DNA of 10,431 nucleotides, from assembly GCA_026786045.1 (NCBI GenBank), contig JAJAYV010000276.1:1-10431 (forward strand). Direction: 5' to 3'. The stretch's first letter is position 1; each line of letters begins with the position of its first letter. The notes beneath the pieces are model-generated. The model ran no database searches, was not told where the DNA came from, and saw only the letters and a list, made by a program, of their open reading frames with translations. The position numbers were made by a program, and so were the translations under genes. Below are positions 1 to 5,724 of the stretch, piece after piece. This DNA comes from Frankiaceae bacterium. GTDB taxonomy: Bacteria > Actinomycetota > Actinomycetes > Mycobacteriales > SCTD01.

Positions 1-158
1 GCGGCGCGCTGCGCGACCCGCCCGTCGGCCGCGACCGCGACCCGGCGCGAGCGGCGCGAGGCCTGCTCGCCGGCGAAGGCGAGCATCGACAGGGTGTATA
101 GCAGGACCGACGCGAACAAAAGGTCGTCGGACAGTCCGGCCAGGGCGGTGCTGCTCAC
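1..158 (-). CDS. ccsB: Cytochrome c biogenesis protein CcsB (ResC), N-terminal part only
   Basis: This is the first 52 or so codons of the heme-handling membrane protein that partners ResB in System II cytochrome c maturation; the rest lies beyond the left window edge. The visible protein begins MSSTALAGLSDDLLFASVLL, then a first membrane segment (about residues 13-30) and a basic stretch (RRSRR), as at the N-terminus of actinobacterial CcsB. The diagnostic WWD heme-binding segment and conserved histidines are not in the window, so the name rests on the N-terminus and on position directly after resB. The GTG start shares GTGA with the resB stop (4-bp overlap), and an AGGAG lies 5 nt before it, which points to translational coupling with resB. 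Known of the family: it carries heme to the outer face and, with ResB, forms the thioether bonds. Confidence 0.8.
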   Translation of the reverse strand, partial: MSSTALAGLSDDLLFASVLLYTLSMLAFAGEQASRRSRRVAVAADGRVAQRA

Positions 159-1768
159 GCGGGCTCCTCGTCCAGGGGTCGTGCGGTCGAGCGGATGCGG
201 CCCGACAAGCCGTCGAACTCCTCGCGGAAGGCCTCCGGTCCGGTGCGGGCCAGGCCGGCGACCTCGACCACGGTACGGCCGGCGGGCGCGTCACCGCCTG
301 CCGGGGCAGCGCCGCTCACGCGCACCCAGACGCGGCGCCGCCGCACGAACAGCGACAGGCACAGCCCGAGCACCATCCCGACGCTGGCGACCAGCGCGAC
401 GATCTTGCCCGGGTCCTGGGTGACCTGGAAGGTCGCCCACTCGGTGGTCTCGACGAAGGTCAGGCTGCCACCGCCGGGCAGGTCCCAGGTCTCCCCCGGG
501 GCGAGCCGCACGGGCGTCTCGCCGTCGCCGATCGGCTCGAGCCGCGAGCGGTCCTCGAGGTTGTAGACCGAGGTCGGCGCGCCCGAGTCGATGCCGAGAT
601 CGCCGCGGTAGCCGAGCACGGTGAGCGCAGGGTTCTCCGGCGCCGGGTAGACCGACGTGACGCGCCGGGTCTCGGGGTCCTGCACCGTCGTCGGGGTGAA
701 GACGCCTTCGAAGGCGAGCTGCTCGCCGGCGGCGTCGGGCACCTTGATGACGCAGGTCGACAGGAAGGTCGGCCCCTGCGGCAGGCAGGCGACGGTCTGG
801 GTCAGCTCGTTGCCCTCCCGGTCGACGACGAGCACCTTGGGCGCGTAGCCGTGGCCGAGCAGGTAGGTCTTCGCACCGTCGACCTCGAGCGGGTGGTTGA
901 CCCGCACGTTAACCGGCTCGAGGTCGTCGTCGGGGCCCTCGGCGTAGCGCAGGTCGGCGTCGAAGGTCAGCGCCCGGCCGCCCTCGTCGTAGGTCGCGCG
1001 GAAGTCGTCGAGCACGAAGTTGAACGGCACCAGCCGGGCCGGGTCGAAGCGCCGGCCGGGCTTGATGTCGTCGAAGGCGAGGACGGTGTTGGCGAAGCCC
1101 TCGCCCTCCTTGACGAGCACGGTGCCCTGGAAGCCGAGCAGCCCGCCCATCGCGATGCCGACGAGCAGCCCGACCAGCGAGACGTGGAAGATCAGGTTGC
1201 CGGTCTCGCGCAGGTAGCCGCGCTCGGCGCTGATGCCGCCGTCGGTCCGGACGGTGCGCCAGCCCTTGAGCTCGGCGGCCGCGGCGTCGAGAACCTCGCG
1301 CGGGGTCGCCGCCGACTCCCAGCGGTCGCTGGCTGGCATCCGGGACAGCACCCGCGGGACGGCCGGCGGTGGGGTCCGCAGCGCCTTGGCGTGCAGCCGG
1401 ATGCGCGGGCCGAGGCAGCCGACGAGCGAGACGAACAGCAGCAGGTAGACCGCCGCGAACCACGGTGCGGCGAAGACGTCGAACAGGTAGAACCGGTCCA
1501 GGACCGGTGCCAGCGAGGGGTTCTCGGTGAAGTACTGCTGCACCGCCACCGGGTTGAGGCCGCGCTGCGGCAGGAACGAGCCGGGCACGCTCGCGAGCGC
1601 GAGCAGGAACAGCAGCAGCAGCGCGGTGCGCATGCTGGTGAGCTGGCGCCAGGTGCGGCGGGCGGCGGCGACCGCACTGCTCGCGCGGGCCGGACGCGGC
1701 GGCAGCGGGACCGGCGCGGTGGACATGCGAGTGGCGTCGGTGGTCTCCGTCGAGGCGGTCGTCGTCAC
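155..1768 (-). CDS. resB: Cytochrome c biogenesis protein ResB (Ccs1)
   Basis: The protein has 537 residues and belongs to the ResB/Ccs1 family, the second half of the System II cytochrome c synthetase. Four membrane segments can be read: about residues 48-66, 100-120, 191-211 and 455-475. A large extracytoplasmic domain (about 212-454) lies between the third and fourth, followed by a 60-residue cytoplasmic tail. The third segment holds a histidine (H195, in GNLIFHVSLVG) where the family has a heme-ligand histidine, and the motif LLGHGYAP is typical of actinobacterial members. I chose the GTG at 1768, two bases after the ccdA stop, because a GGTGG lies just upstream. An in-frame ATG at 1726 (residue 15) has no ribosome binding site but also precedes the first membrane segment. 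The gene abuts ccdA and overlaps ccsB. The family assignment is secure; the exact start is less so. Confidence 0.92.
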   Translation of the reverse strand: MTTTASTETTDATRMSTAPVPLPPRPARASSAVAAARRTWRQLTSMRTALLLLFLLALASVPGSFLPQRGLNPVAVQQYFTENPSLAPVLDRFYLFDVFAAPWFAAVYLLLFVSLVGCLGPRIRLHAKALRTPPPAVPRVLSRMPASDRWESAATPREVLDAAAAELKGWRTVRTDGGISAERGYLRETGNLIFHVSLVGLLVGIAMGGLLGFQGTVLVKEGEGFANTVLAFDDIKPGRRFDPARLVPFNFVLDDFRATYDEGGRALTFDADLRYAEGPDDDLEPVNVRVNHPLEVDGAKTYLLGHGYAPKVLVVDREGNELTQTVACLPQGPTFLSTCVIKVPDAAGEQLAFEGVFTPTTVQDPETRRVTSVYPAPENPALTVLGYRGDLGIDSGAPTSVYNLEDRSRLEPIGDGETPVRLAPGETWDLPGGGSLTFVETTEWATFQVTQDPGKIVALVASVGMVLGLCLSLFVRRRRVWVRVSGAAPAGGDAPAGRTVVEVAGLARTGPEAFREEFDGLSGRIRSTARPLDEEPA

Positions 1769-1770
1769 GC

Positions 1771-2667
1771 TCAGACCACCGTCTCGAAGCTGCCGACCCA
1801 GCCGCGGACCTCGACCATAAGGTCCTCCCACGCACCGCTGACGAGCAGCAGGCCGACGAGCACGAGCAGCCCACCACCGACGCGCACGACGAGTCCGTAG
1901 TGGCGCTTGACGACCGCGAAGGCGCCGAGCGCGCGGCTGAACATCAGCCCGGACAGCACGAACGGCACGCCCAGCCCGAGGCAGTACGCCGCGGTGAGCA
2001 GCGCGCCGCGCGCGGCGCTGGCCTCGGTGAACGCCAGCGTCTGCACGGCGGCGAGCGTCGGACCGAGGCAGGGCGTCCAGCCGACGCCGAAGACCACGCC
2101 GAGCAGCGGCGCTCCGGCCAGCCCCGGCGAGGGCAGCCGGTGGAAGCGGACCTCGCGCTGCAGGCCGGGCAGCACGCCCATGAAGACCAGGCCGAGCCCG
2201 ATCGTGACGACCCCGAGCACCCGGTCGACGACGGTCTTGTGCTCGACGAGCAGCGAGCCCAGCCCGCCGAAGAGCACCCCGCTGGTGACGAAGACCGCGC
2301 TGAAGCCGAGCACGAACAGCATCGAGCCGAGCAGCACCCGGCCGCGCCGCACCCGGATCGGTGCGGAGCCCTCCGTACGGTCTCGGACGGTCCCGGAACC
2401 GTGTGGAGGGCTCCAGCCGGGGGCGGCGGCGCTGGAGGTGGTGGTGGCGGGGGCGGCAGTGGCCAGCGCCGGCACACGGCCGGCCGTGCGGCGGGGGTCG
2501 CCGAGCTCCTCGCCGCTCAGCCCGGTGACGAAGGACAGGTAGCCCGGCACGAGCGGCAGCACGCACGGCGACAGGAACGACACCAGCCCGGCAGTCGCCG
2601 CGACCGGCACCGCGATGAGCATCGACCCGTCGCTGACCGCGCTGACGAAGGACTCGGTCAGGCCCAC
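1771..2667 (-). CDS. ccdA: Cytochrome c biogenesis protein CcdA with enlarged loop
   Basis: This 298-aa polytopic membrane protein of the CcdA/DsbD family carries electrons from cytoplasmic thioredoxin to an extracytoplasmic thioredoxin-like partner, here most likely the TlpA-like product just upstream. The two redox cysteines are present in their usual settings: C35 in SFLSPCVLPLVPGY and C200 in GWTPCLGPTL. About six membrane segments are visible (roughly 17-36, 112-131, 147-167, 186-206, 213-233, 253-275). The odd part is the loop after the first segment, residues about 56-110. It is far longer than in ordinary CcdA and consists of an Ala/Thr/Ser-rich stretch followed by a peptide encoded by a 50-bp palindrome (2365-2414). 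The GTG start touches the TGA of the preceding gene and has GGAG 9 nt upstream; an ATG at codon 16 is a weaker alternative. Both cysteines and the downstream frame are intact, so the protein is probably functional. Confidence 0.93.
   Translation of the reverse strand: MGLTESFVSAVSDGSMLIAVPVAATAGLVSFLSPCVLPLVPGYLSFVTGLSGEELGDPRRTAGRVPALATAAPATTTSSAAAPGWSPPHGSGTVRDRTEGSAPIRVRRGRVLLGSMLFVLGFSAVFVTSGVLFGGLGSLLVEHKTVVDRVLGVVTIGLGLVFMGVLPGLQREVRFHRLPSPGLAGAPLLGVVFGVGWTPCLGPTLAAVQTLAFTEASAARGALLTAAYCLGLGVPFVLSGLMFSRALGAFAVVKRHYGLVVRVGGGLLVLVGLLLVSGAWEDLMVEVRGWVGSFETVV
2365..2414. repeat. 50-bp imperfect palindrome inserted in frame within ccdA
   Basis: The outer arms GGAGCCCTCC (2365-2374) and GGAGGGCTCC (2405-2414) are perfect 10-bp inverted repeats. 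Pairing continues inward to 2386/2393, leaving a six-base loop (2387-2392). Read as plus-strand RNA, the 22 paired positions contain 18 Watson-Crick pairs, three G-U pairs and one C-A mismatch. As minus-strand (ccdA mRNA) it has 18 Watson-Crick pairs, one G-U and three mismatches. It is translated as ccdA residues 85-101 (WSPPHGSGTVRDRTEGS) in the loop after the first membrane segment. I see no second copy in this window and no clear flanking duplication. It resembles bacterial palindromic repeat elements of the REP or Rickettsia palindromic element kind; that identity is inference. Confidence 0.75.
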
Positions 2668-3246
2668 TCAGGCCTGCTCCGCGGCCAACGCCTGCACGGG
2701 CACGAGCAGCTCGTCGGTCGTCACCCCGCCGATGAAGCGTCCGGCGATCCGGCCCTGGCGATCGAGCAGCAGCGTCGTCGGCGGGACCTGCGGCACCAGC
2801 GCGCGGAAGCGGGTGAGCAGCACGCCCGGCTGGTCGTGCAGCGACGGGTAGGGCACGCCCTGCTTGCGCTCGAAGGCGAGCGCCTCGTCCCTGGCGTTCT
2901 TGACGTTGACGCCGATGAACTGCACGCCCTCGTCGGCGGTCTGCTCAGCGACCTCGACGAGGTTGGGCGCCTCGGCCCGGCACGGCGGGCACCACGACGC
3001 CCAGAAGTTCAGCACCACGACCTGGCCTCGGTAGTCGGCGACGTCGAGCCGCTCGCCCTCCAGCGTGCTGCCGTCCAGCGTCGGCGCCATCGGCCGGTCC
3101 TGCTCGGCGATCAGGCCGTTCTCGCCCGGGTCCACCGCCTTGAGCTGCGGCGTGCTGGGGCCCTCCGCGGTGGCCGAGCCGCTGCTGCACCCGGTGAGCG
3201 CGAGAACGCCGACGAGGGCAACCGACAGCAGGGACGTCCGGGACAC
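2668..3246 (-). CDS. TlpA/ResA-like thiol-disulfide oxidoreductase, lipoprotein
   Basis: The 192-residue protein starts with a lipoprotein signal peptide: basic residues, a hydrophobic stretch and a lipobox LTGC with the lipidated cysteine at C20. A thioredoxin-fold domain of the TlpA/ResA type follows (about residues 50-190). The active site is WCPPC (C86 and C89) and the cis-proline is P156 in QVPPTT. It is therefore anchored on the outer face of the membrane and should keep apocytochrome c CXXCH cysteines reduced, receiving electrons from CcdA encoded immediately downstream (stop and start codons abut). The GTG start at 3246 has no good ribosome binding site, but a -10-like GATACT ends 6 nt before it, which would fit a leaderless mRNA. 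The same position in M. tuberculosis is held by a thioredoxin-like protein (Rv0526). Family and role are confident; the individual substrate is inferred from context. Confidence 0.92.
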   Translation of the reverse strand: MSRTSLLSVALVGVLALTGCSSGSATAEGPSTPQLKAVDPGENGLIAEQDRPMAPTLDGSTLEGERLDVADYRGQVVVLNFWASWCPPCRAEAPNLVEVAEQTADEGVQFIGVNVKNARDEALAFERKQGVPYPSLHDQPGVLLTRFRALVPQVPPTTLLLDRQGRIAGRFIGGVTTDELLVPVQALAAEQA

Positions 3247-3252
3247 CCGTCC

Positions 3253-3258
3253 AGTATC
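3253..3258 (-). promoter_or_regulatory. Possible -10 element for a leaderless tlpA-ccdA-resB-ccsB transcript
   Basis: GATACT lies in the 54-bp gap between the phosphatase stop and the tlpA-like GTG. Exactly six bases (3247-3252) separate it from that GTG, the spacing expected if transcription starts on the G of the start codon. It departs from the TANNNT form at the first base, and I see no good -35. It could give the cytochrome c maturation genes a promoter separate from hemL. Confidence 0.35.
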
Positions 3259-3300
3259 GCGGCAGTCCCGAGCGGCTGCCTACCGGCGTCGAACCGGGGT

Positions 3301-3933
3301 CTACGCGCCGGCGCCGGGGCGGCGGGAGGCTGCGCCGGCCGGCTCGCTGTAGGTGACGGTGACGATCCGGTCGTCCACCCACGTGATGCTCGTGAGCGAC
3401 GCCAGACCGCACTGCCGCCGGTCCGGCCGGTGCCAGAGATTGCGGCCCTCGACGTAGCGGCGGACGGTCCAGATCGGCAGCTGGTGGCTGACGCACACCG
3501 CCTCGTGCCCGAGCGCCTGGTCGCGCGCGCTCTCGGCCGCGGCGAGCATCCGCTTGGCGATCTCGACGTACGGCTCGCCCCAGCTCGGCGTGAAGGGGTT
3601 GCGCAGCTGGGGCCAGTGCTGGGGGCGACGGAAGGCGCCGTCGCCGACGCCGACGGTCTTGCCCTCGAAGTAGTTGCCGCTCTCGATGAGCCGCTCTTCG
3701 CAGCCGATCGGCAGCCCGAAGCCCTCGGCGATCGGTCCGGCCGTCTCCTGCGCGCGCTGCAGCGGCGAGGCGATGACGGCGGTGACGTCCCGGTCGTGCA
3801 GCGCCTCGGCGGCGTCGCGCGCCATCTGCAGCCCGTCGTCAGACAGCCGGTAGCCGGGCAGCCGCCCGTAGAGCACGCCCTCGGGGTTGTGCACCTCACC
3901 GTGGCGCAGCAGGTGCACGGTCGTGCGGGTCAT
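3301..3933 (-). CDS. Histidine phosphatase family protein (phosphoglycerate-mutase-like)
   Basis: This 210-aa protein belongs to the branched histidine phosphatase superfamily. The catalytic RHG motif is at residues 10-12 (LLRHGEV, phospho-acceptor H11), with R60 in ASPLQRAQET. The acid-base region is RLIESGNYFEG (about 81-91), and the second catalytic histidine is H150 in CVSHQLPIW. It is complete and of normal length for a small phosphatase of this family. Its ATG overlaps the hemL stop as ATGA, with only a weak ribosome binding site, so translation is probably coupled to hemL. A protein of this family sits at the same place in M. tuberculosis (Rv0525), so the pairing with hemL is old. The substrate is unknown, and calling it a phosphoglycerate mutase would go beyond the evidence. 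A 54-bp gap separates it from the tlpA-like gene. Confidence 0.9.
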   Translation of the reverse strand: MTRTTVHLLRHGEVHNPEGVLYGRLPGYRLSDDGLQMARDAAEALHDRDVTAVIASPLQRAQETAGPIAEGFGLPIGCEERLIESGNYFEGKTVGVGDGAFRRPQHWPQLRNPFTPSWGEPYVEIAKRMLAAAESARDQALGHEAVCVSHQLPIWTVRRYVEGRNLWHRPDRRQCGLASLTSITWVDDRIVTVTYSEPAGAASRRPGAGA

Positions 3934-5276
3934 GCCCGGTCCGCCGCCGTCGGGGGGGCGATCAGCTCCGGAGCGTGCACCGCGGCGGCGGCGCGGGCGG
4001 CGTGCGGCAGCGCCTCGGCCACCCGCTCGAGCGCCCGATCGTCGTGGGCGGCGCTGACGAACCACGACTCGTACGCGCTGGGCGGCAGGTAGACGCCGCG
4101 GGACAGCATCTCGTGGAAGAACGCCTTGTACTGCAGGACGTTCTGCTGCGAGGCGGTCGCGTAGTCGACGACCGCGTGGTCGGCGAAGAAGACGCTGAAC
4201 AGGCTGCCGGCGCGGCTGAGCCGGTGCGGCACCCCGGCGCTGGTCAAGGCCTCGGACGCCATCCGGCCGACGGCCTCGGCGGTCGCGTCGACGTGGGCGT
4301 AGACCTCGGGGGTGCAGTGCTCGAGCGTCGCCCGGCCGGCGGCGACGGCGAGCGGGTTCCCCGAGAGCGTGCCGGCCTGGTAGACCGGGCCCTGCGGCGC
4401 GAGTCGGGCCATGACGTCGGCGCGGCCGCCGAAGGCCGCGGCGGGCAGCCCGCCACCCATGACCTTGCCGAAGGTGAACAGGTCCGGGACGACGCCCTCG
4501 GTGCCGAACCAGCCGGCCGGGGACACCCGGAAGCCGGTCATGACCTCGTCGAGGACGAGCAGCGCGCCGTACTGCTCGCAGAGCGCCTTGAGCCCGGCGT
4601 TGAAGCCGGCCAGCGGCGCGACGACGCCCATGTTGGCGGCGGCGGCCTCGGTGATGACGACGGCGATCTCGTCGCCGCGCTGCTCGAACGCGAGCTGCAC
4701 CGCGGCCAGATCGTTGTAGGGCAGCACGATCGTGTCGGCGGTCGTCGCGCCGGTGACGCCAGGAGTGTCCGGCAGGCCGAGGGTGACGATGCCGGAGCCG
4801 GCGCTGGCGAGCAGCGCGTCGACGTGGCCGTGATAGCAGCCGGCGAACTTCACGACCTTGCTGCGGCCGGTGAAGCCGCGGGCCAGCCGGATCGCCGACA
4901 TCGTCGCCTCGGTGCCGGAGTTGACCAGGCGCACCTGCTCGGCCGGGCCGACCCGCTCGCAGATCAGCTCGGCCAGCTCGACCTCCCCGACGGTGGGCGT
5001 GCCGAAGCTGGTGCCCCGAGTGGCGGCCGTCTGCAGCGCCTCGACGATCGCCGGGTGGGCGTGGCCGAGGATCATCGGCCCCCACGAGCAGACCAGGTCG
5101 ACGTACTCCCGGCCGTCGGCGTCGGTGAGGTACGGGCCGGTGCCGCTGGCCATGAAGCGCGGCGTGCCGCCGACCGCCTGGAAGGCACGGACGGGGCTGT
5201 TCACGCCGCCGGGGATCACCGCCTGGGCACGGGCGAACAGCGCCTCGGACACGGGGGCCTCGAACGGGTAGGTCAT
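3930..5276 (-). CDS. hemL: Glutamate-1-semialdehyde 2,1-aminomutase
   Basis: HemL is a cytoplasmic PLP enzyme that converts glutamate-1-semialdehyde to 5-aminolevulinate, the last step of the C5 route to the heme precursor. The fold-type I aminotransferase motifs are all present: VIPGGVNSPVRAF near the N-terminus, SGTEATMSAIRLAR, YHGHVD, the PLP-binding aspartate in LVLDEVMTGFRV, and the Schiff-base lysine K271 in FTFGKVMGGG. Length (448 aa from the chosen start) is normal for actinobacteria. Two ATGs compete, at 5285 and 5276. I prefer 5276 because AGGA lies 8 nt before it, whereas the same AGG directly touches the ATG at 5285. The 3' end contains a run of seven C on the coding strand (3952-3958) and overlaps the phosphatase start by 4 bp. 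No tandem hemA is present in the window, so the substrate must come from a gene elsewhere. Confidence 0.96.
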   Translation of the reverse strand: MTYPFEAPVSEALFARAQAVIPGGVNSPVRAFQAVGGTPRFMASGTGPYLTDADGREYVDLVCSWGPMILGHAHPAIVEALQTAATRGTSFGTPTVGEVELAELICERVGPAEQVRLVNSGTEATMSAIRLARGFTGRSKVVKFAGCYHGHVDALLASAGSGIVTLGLPDTPGVTGATTADTIVLPYNDLAAVQLAFEQRGDEIAVVITEAAAANMGVVAPLAGFNAGLKALCEQYGALLVLDEVMTGFRVSPAGWFGTEGVVPDLFTFGKVMGGGLPAAAFGGRADVMARLAPQGPVYQAGTLSGNPLAVAAGRATLEHCTPEVYAHVDATAEAVGRMASEALTSAGVPHRLSRAGSLFSVFFADHAVVDYATASQQNVLQYKAFFHEMLSRGVYLPPSAYESWFVSAAHDDRALERVAEALPHAARAAAAVHAPELIAPPTAADRA

Positions 5277-5409
5277 GGCGGGCATCCTGCCCGCTGCGGG
5301 CCGGCGGCGCTCACGAGGCTCGCGGTCGTCTACTCCGCGCGATCCGGCGTCCCGTCCCCGTCGTGCCCATCACCATGAAGACGGTGCCGGCCGGGGTCTG
5401 CGGCGGGCG
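5277..5409 (-). other. Intergenic region upstream of hemL
   Basis: This 133-bp gap holds the hemL ribosome binding site (AGGA, 5285-5288) and a short GCCCGC-A-GCGGGC inverted repeat (5289-5301) that touches it. I could not find a convincing -10/-35 pair, so hemL may be read through from the small upstream gene or from a promoter I do not recognise. Confidence 0.4.
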
Positions 5410-5628
5410 TCAGCCCTTCACAGCCTCCTGGGTGCCGACCGCGTCGGCGAGGGCGAAGAAGGTCGGTGCCCACAGGCCGAGGAAGATGCCCAGGCGCTCG
5501 CCGTGCGCCGGGTCGCCCTTGGACTTGGCGCCGCGCCAGGTGATGATGCTGGCGGCGATGGAGCCCAGGGCGGCCAGGTGCAGGACGTCGCTGCTGATGC
5601 CGGTGGAGCGCAGGGTCTTGACGAGCAC
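5410..5628 (-). CDS. Small two-pass membrane protein, unknown function
   Basis: I do not recognise this 72-residue protein. It is very likely real: its GTG start has a near-ideal ribosome binding site (AGGAG at 5636-5640, 7 nt spacing), unlike most neighbouring genes. Two hydrophobic segments (about residues 14-31 and 46-64) flank a basic, hydrophilic hairpin (WRGAKSKGDPAHGERLG). The positive charges suggest that this loop faces the cytoplasm. There are no cysteines and no catalytic motif. It lies between the M18 aminopeptidase gene (97 bp upstream) and hemL (133 bp downstream), all on the same strand. A strong palindrome stands in its 5' region at 5652-5676. A role in heme metabolism cannot be claimed from position alone. 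Confidence 0.75.
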   Translation of the reverse strand: MLVKTLRSTGISSDVLHLAALGSIAASIITWRGAKSKGDPAHGERLGIFLGLWAPTFFALADAVGTQEAVKG

Positions 5629-5635
5629 GGAAGTT

Positions 5636-5640
5636 CTCCT
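5636..5640 (-). promoter_or_regulatory. Strong ribosome binding site of the 72-aa membrane protein gene
   Basis: AGGAG followed by seven bases and the GTG at 5628 fixes the start of this small gene. It is the clearest Shine-Dalgarno sequence in the window, in contrast to the leaderless-looking starts of the RNase H, AIM24 and M18 genes. Confidence 0.75.
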
Positions 5641-5651
5641 CGGGTCAGGCT

Positions 5652-5676
5652 GGAGCGGACCGGCCGGTCCTGCTCC
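5652..5676. repeat. Intergenic palindrome between the M18 aminopeptidase and small membrane protein genes
   Basis: The core GGACCGGCCGGTCC (5657-5670) is a perfect 14-bp palindrome. After one unpaired T (5671), the flanks GGAGC (5652-5656) and GCTCC (5672-5676) extend it to 12-bp arms. It lies in the 96-bp gap, between the aminopeptidase stop and the ribosome binding site of the next gene. It could be an operator, a transcript-end hairpin for the aminopeptidase, or a 5'-leader hairpin. No T-run follows on the minus strand, which argues against a classic intrinsic terminator. Confidence 0.55.
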
Positions 5677-5724
5677 CTCCTTGCACGCCCGGTGAACGTG
5701 CCAAACACGGGGAGCGGGTCGCCC

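Noticed and set aside
2415..2470. GGC/GGT-rich run considered as a tandem repeat array
   Set aside because: The units are irregular and short. It reads as an Ala/Thr/Ser linker and is better described as low-complexity coding sequence.
1900..4092. Very long open frame on the plus strand opposite ccdA, tlpA and the phosphatase gene
   Set aside because: It is a product of GC-rich codon bias opposite true genes. Its translation is Arg/Gly/Ala/His-rich with no motif, and the minus-strand proteins have clear families.
5311..5376. 21-codon Arg-rich open frame upstream of hemL, considered as a leader peptide
   Set aside because: It has no ribosome binding site and no attenuator-like alternative hairpins could be built around it. 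Such short frames are common by chance.
5690..5712. TTGGCA-like -35 and GTG...CAC pattern downstream of the M18 stop, considered as a promoter or operator for the small membrane protein gene
   Set aside because: No -10 lies at a usual distance, and the inverted match is only three bases on each side.
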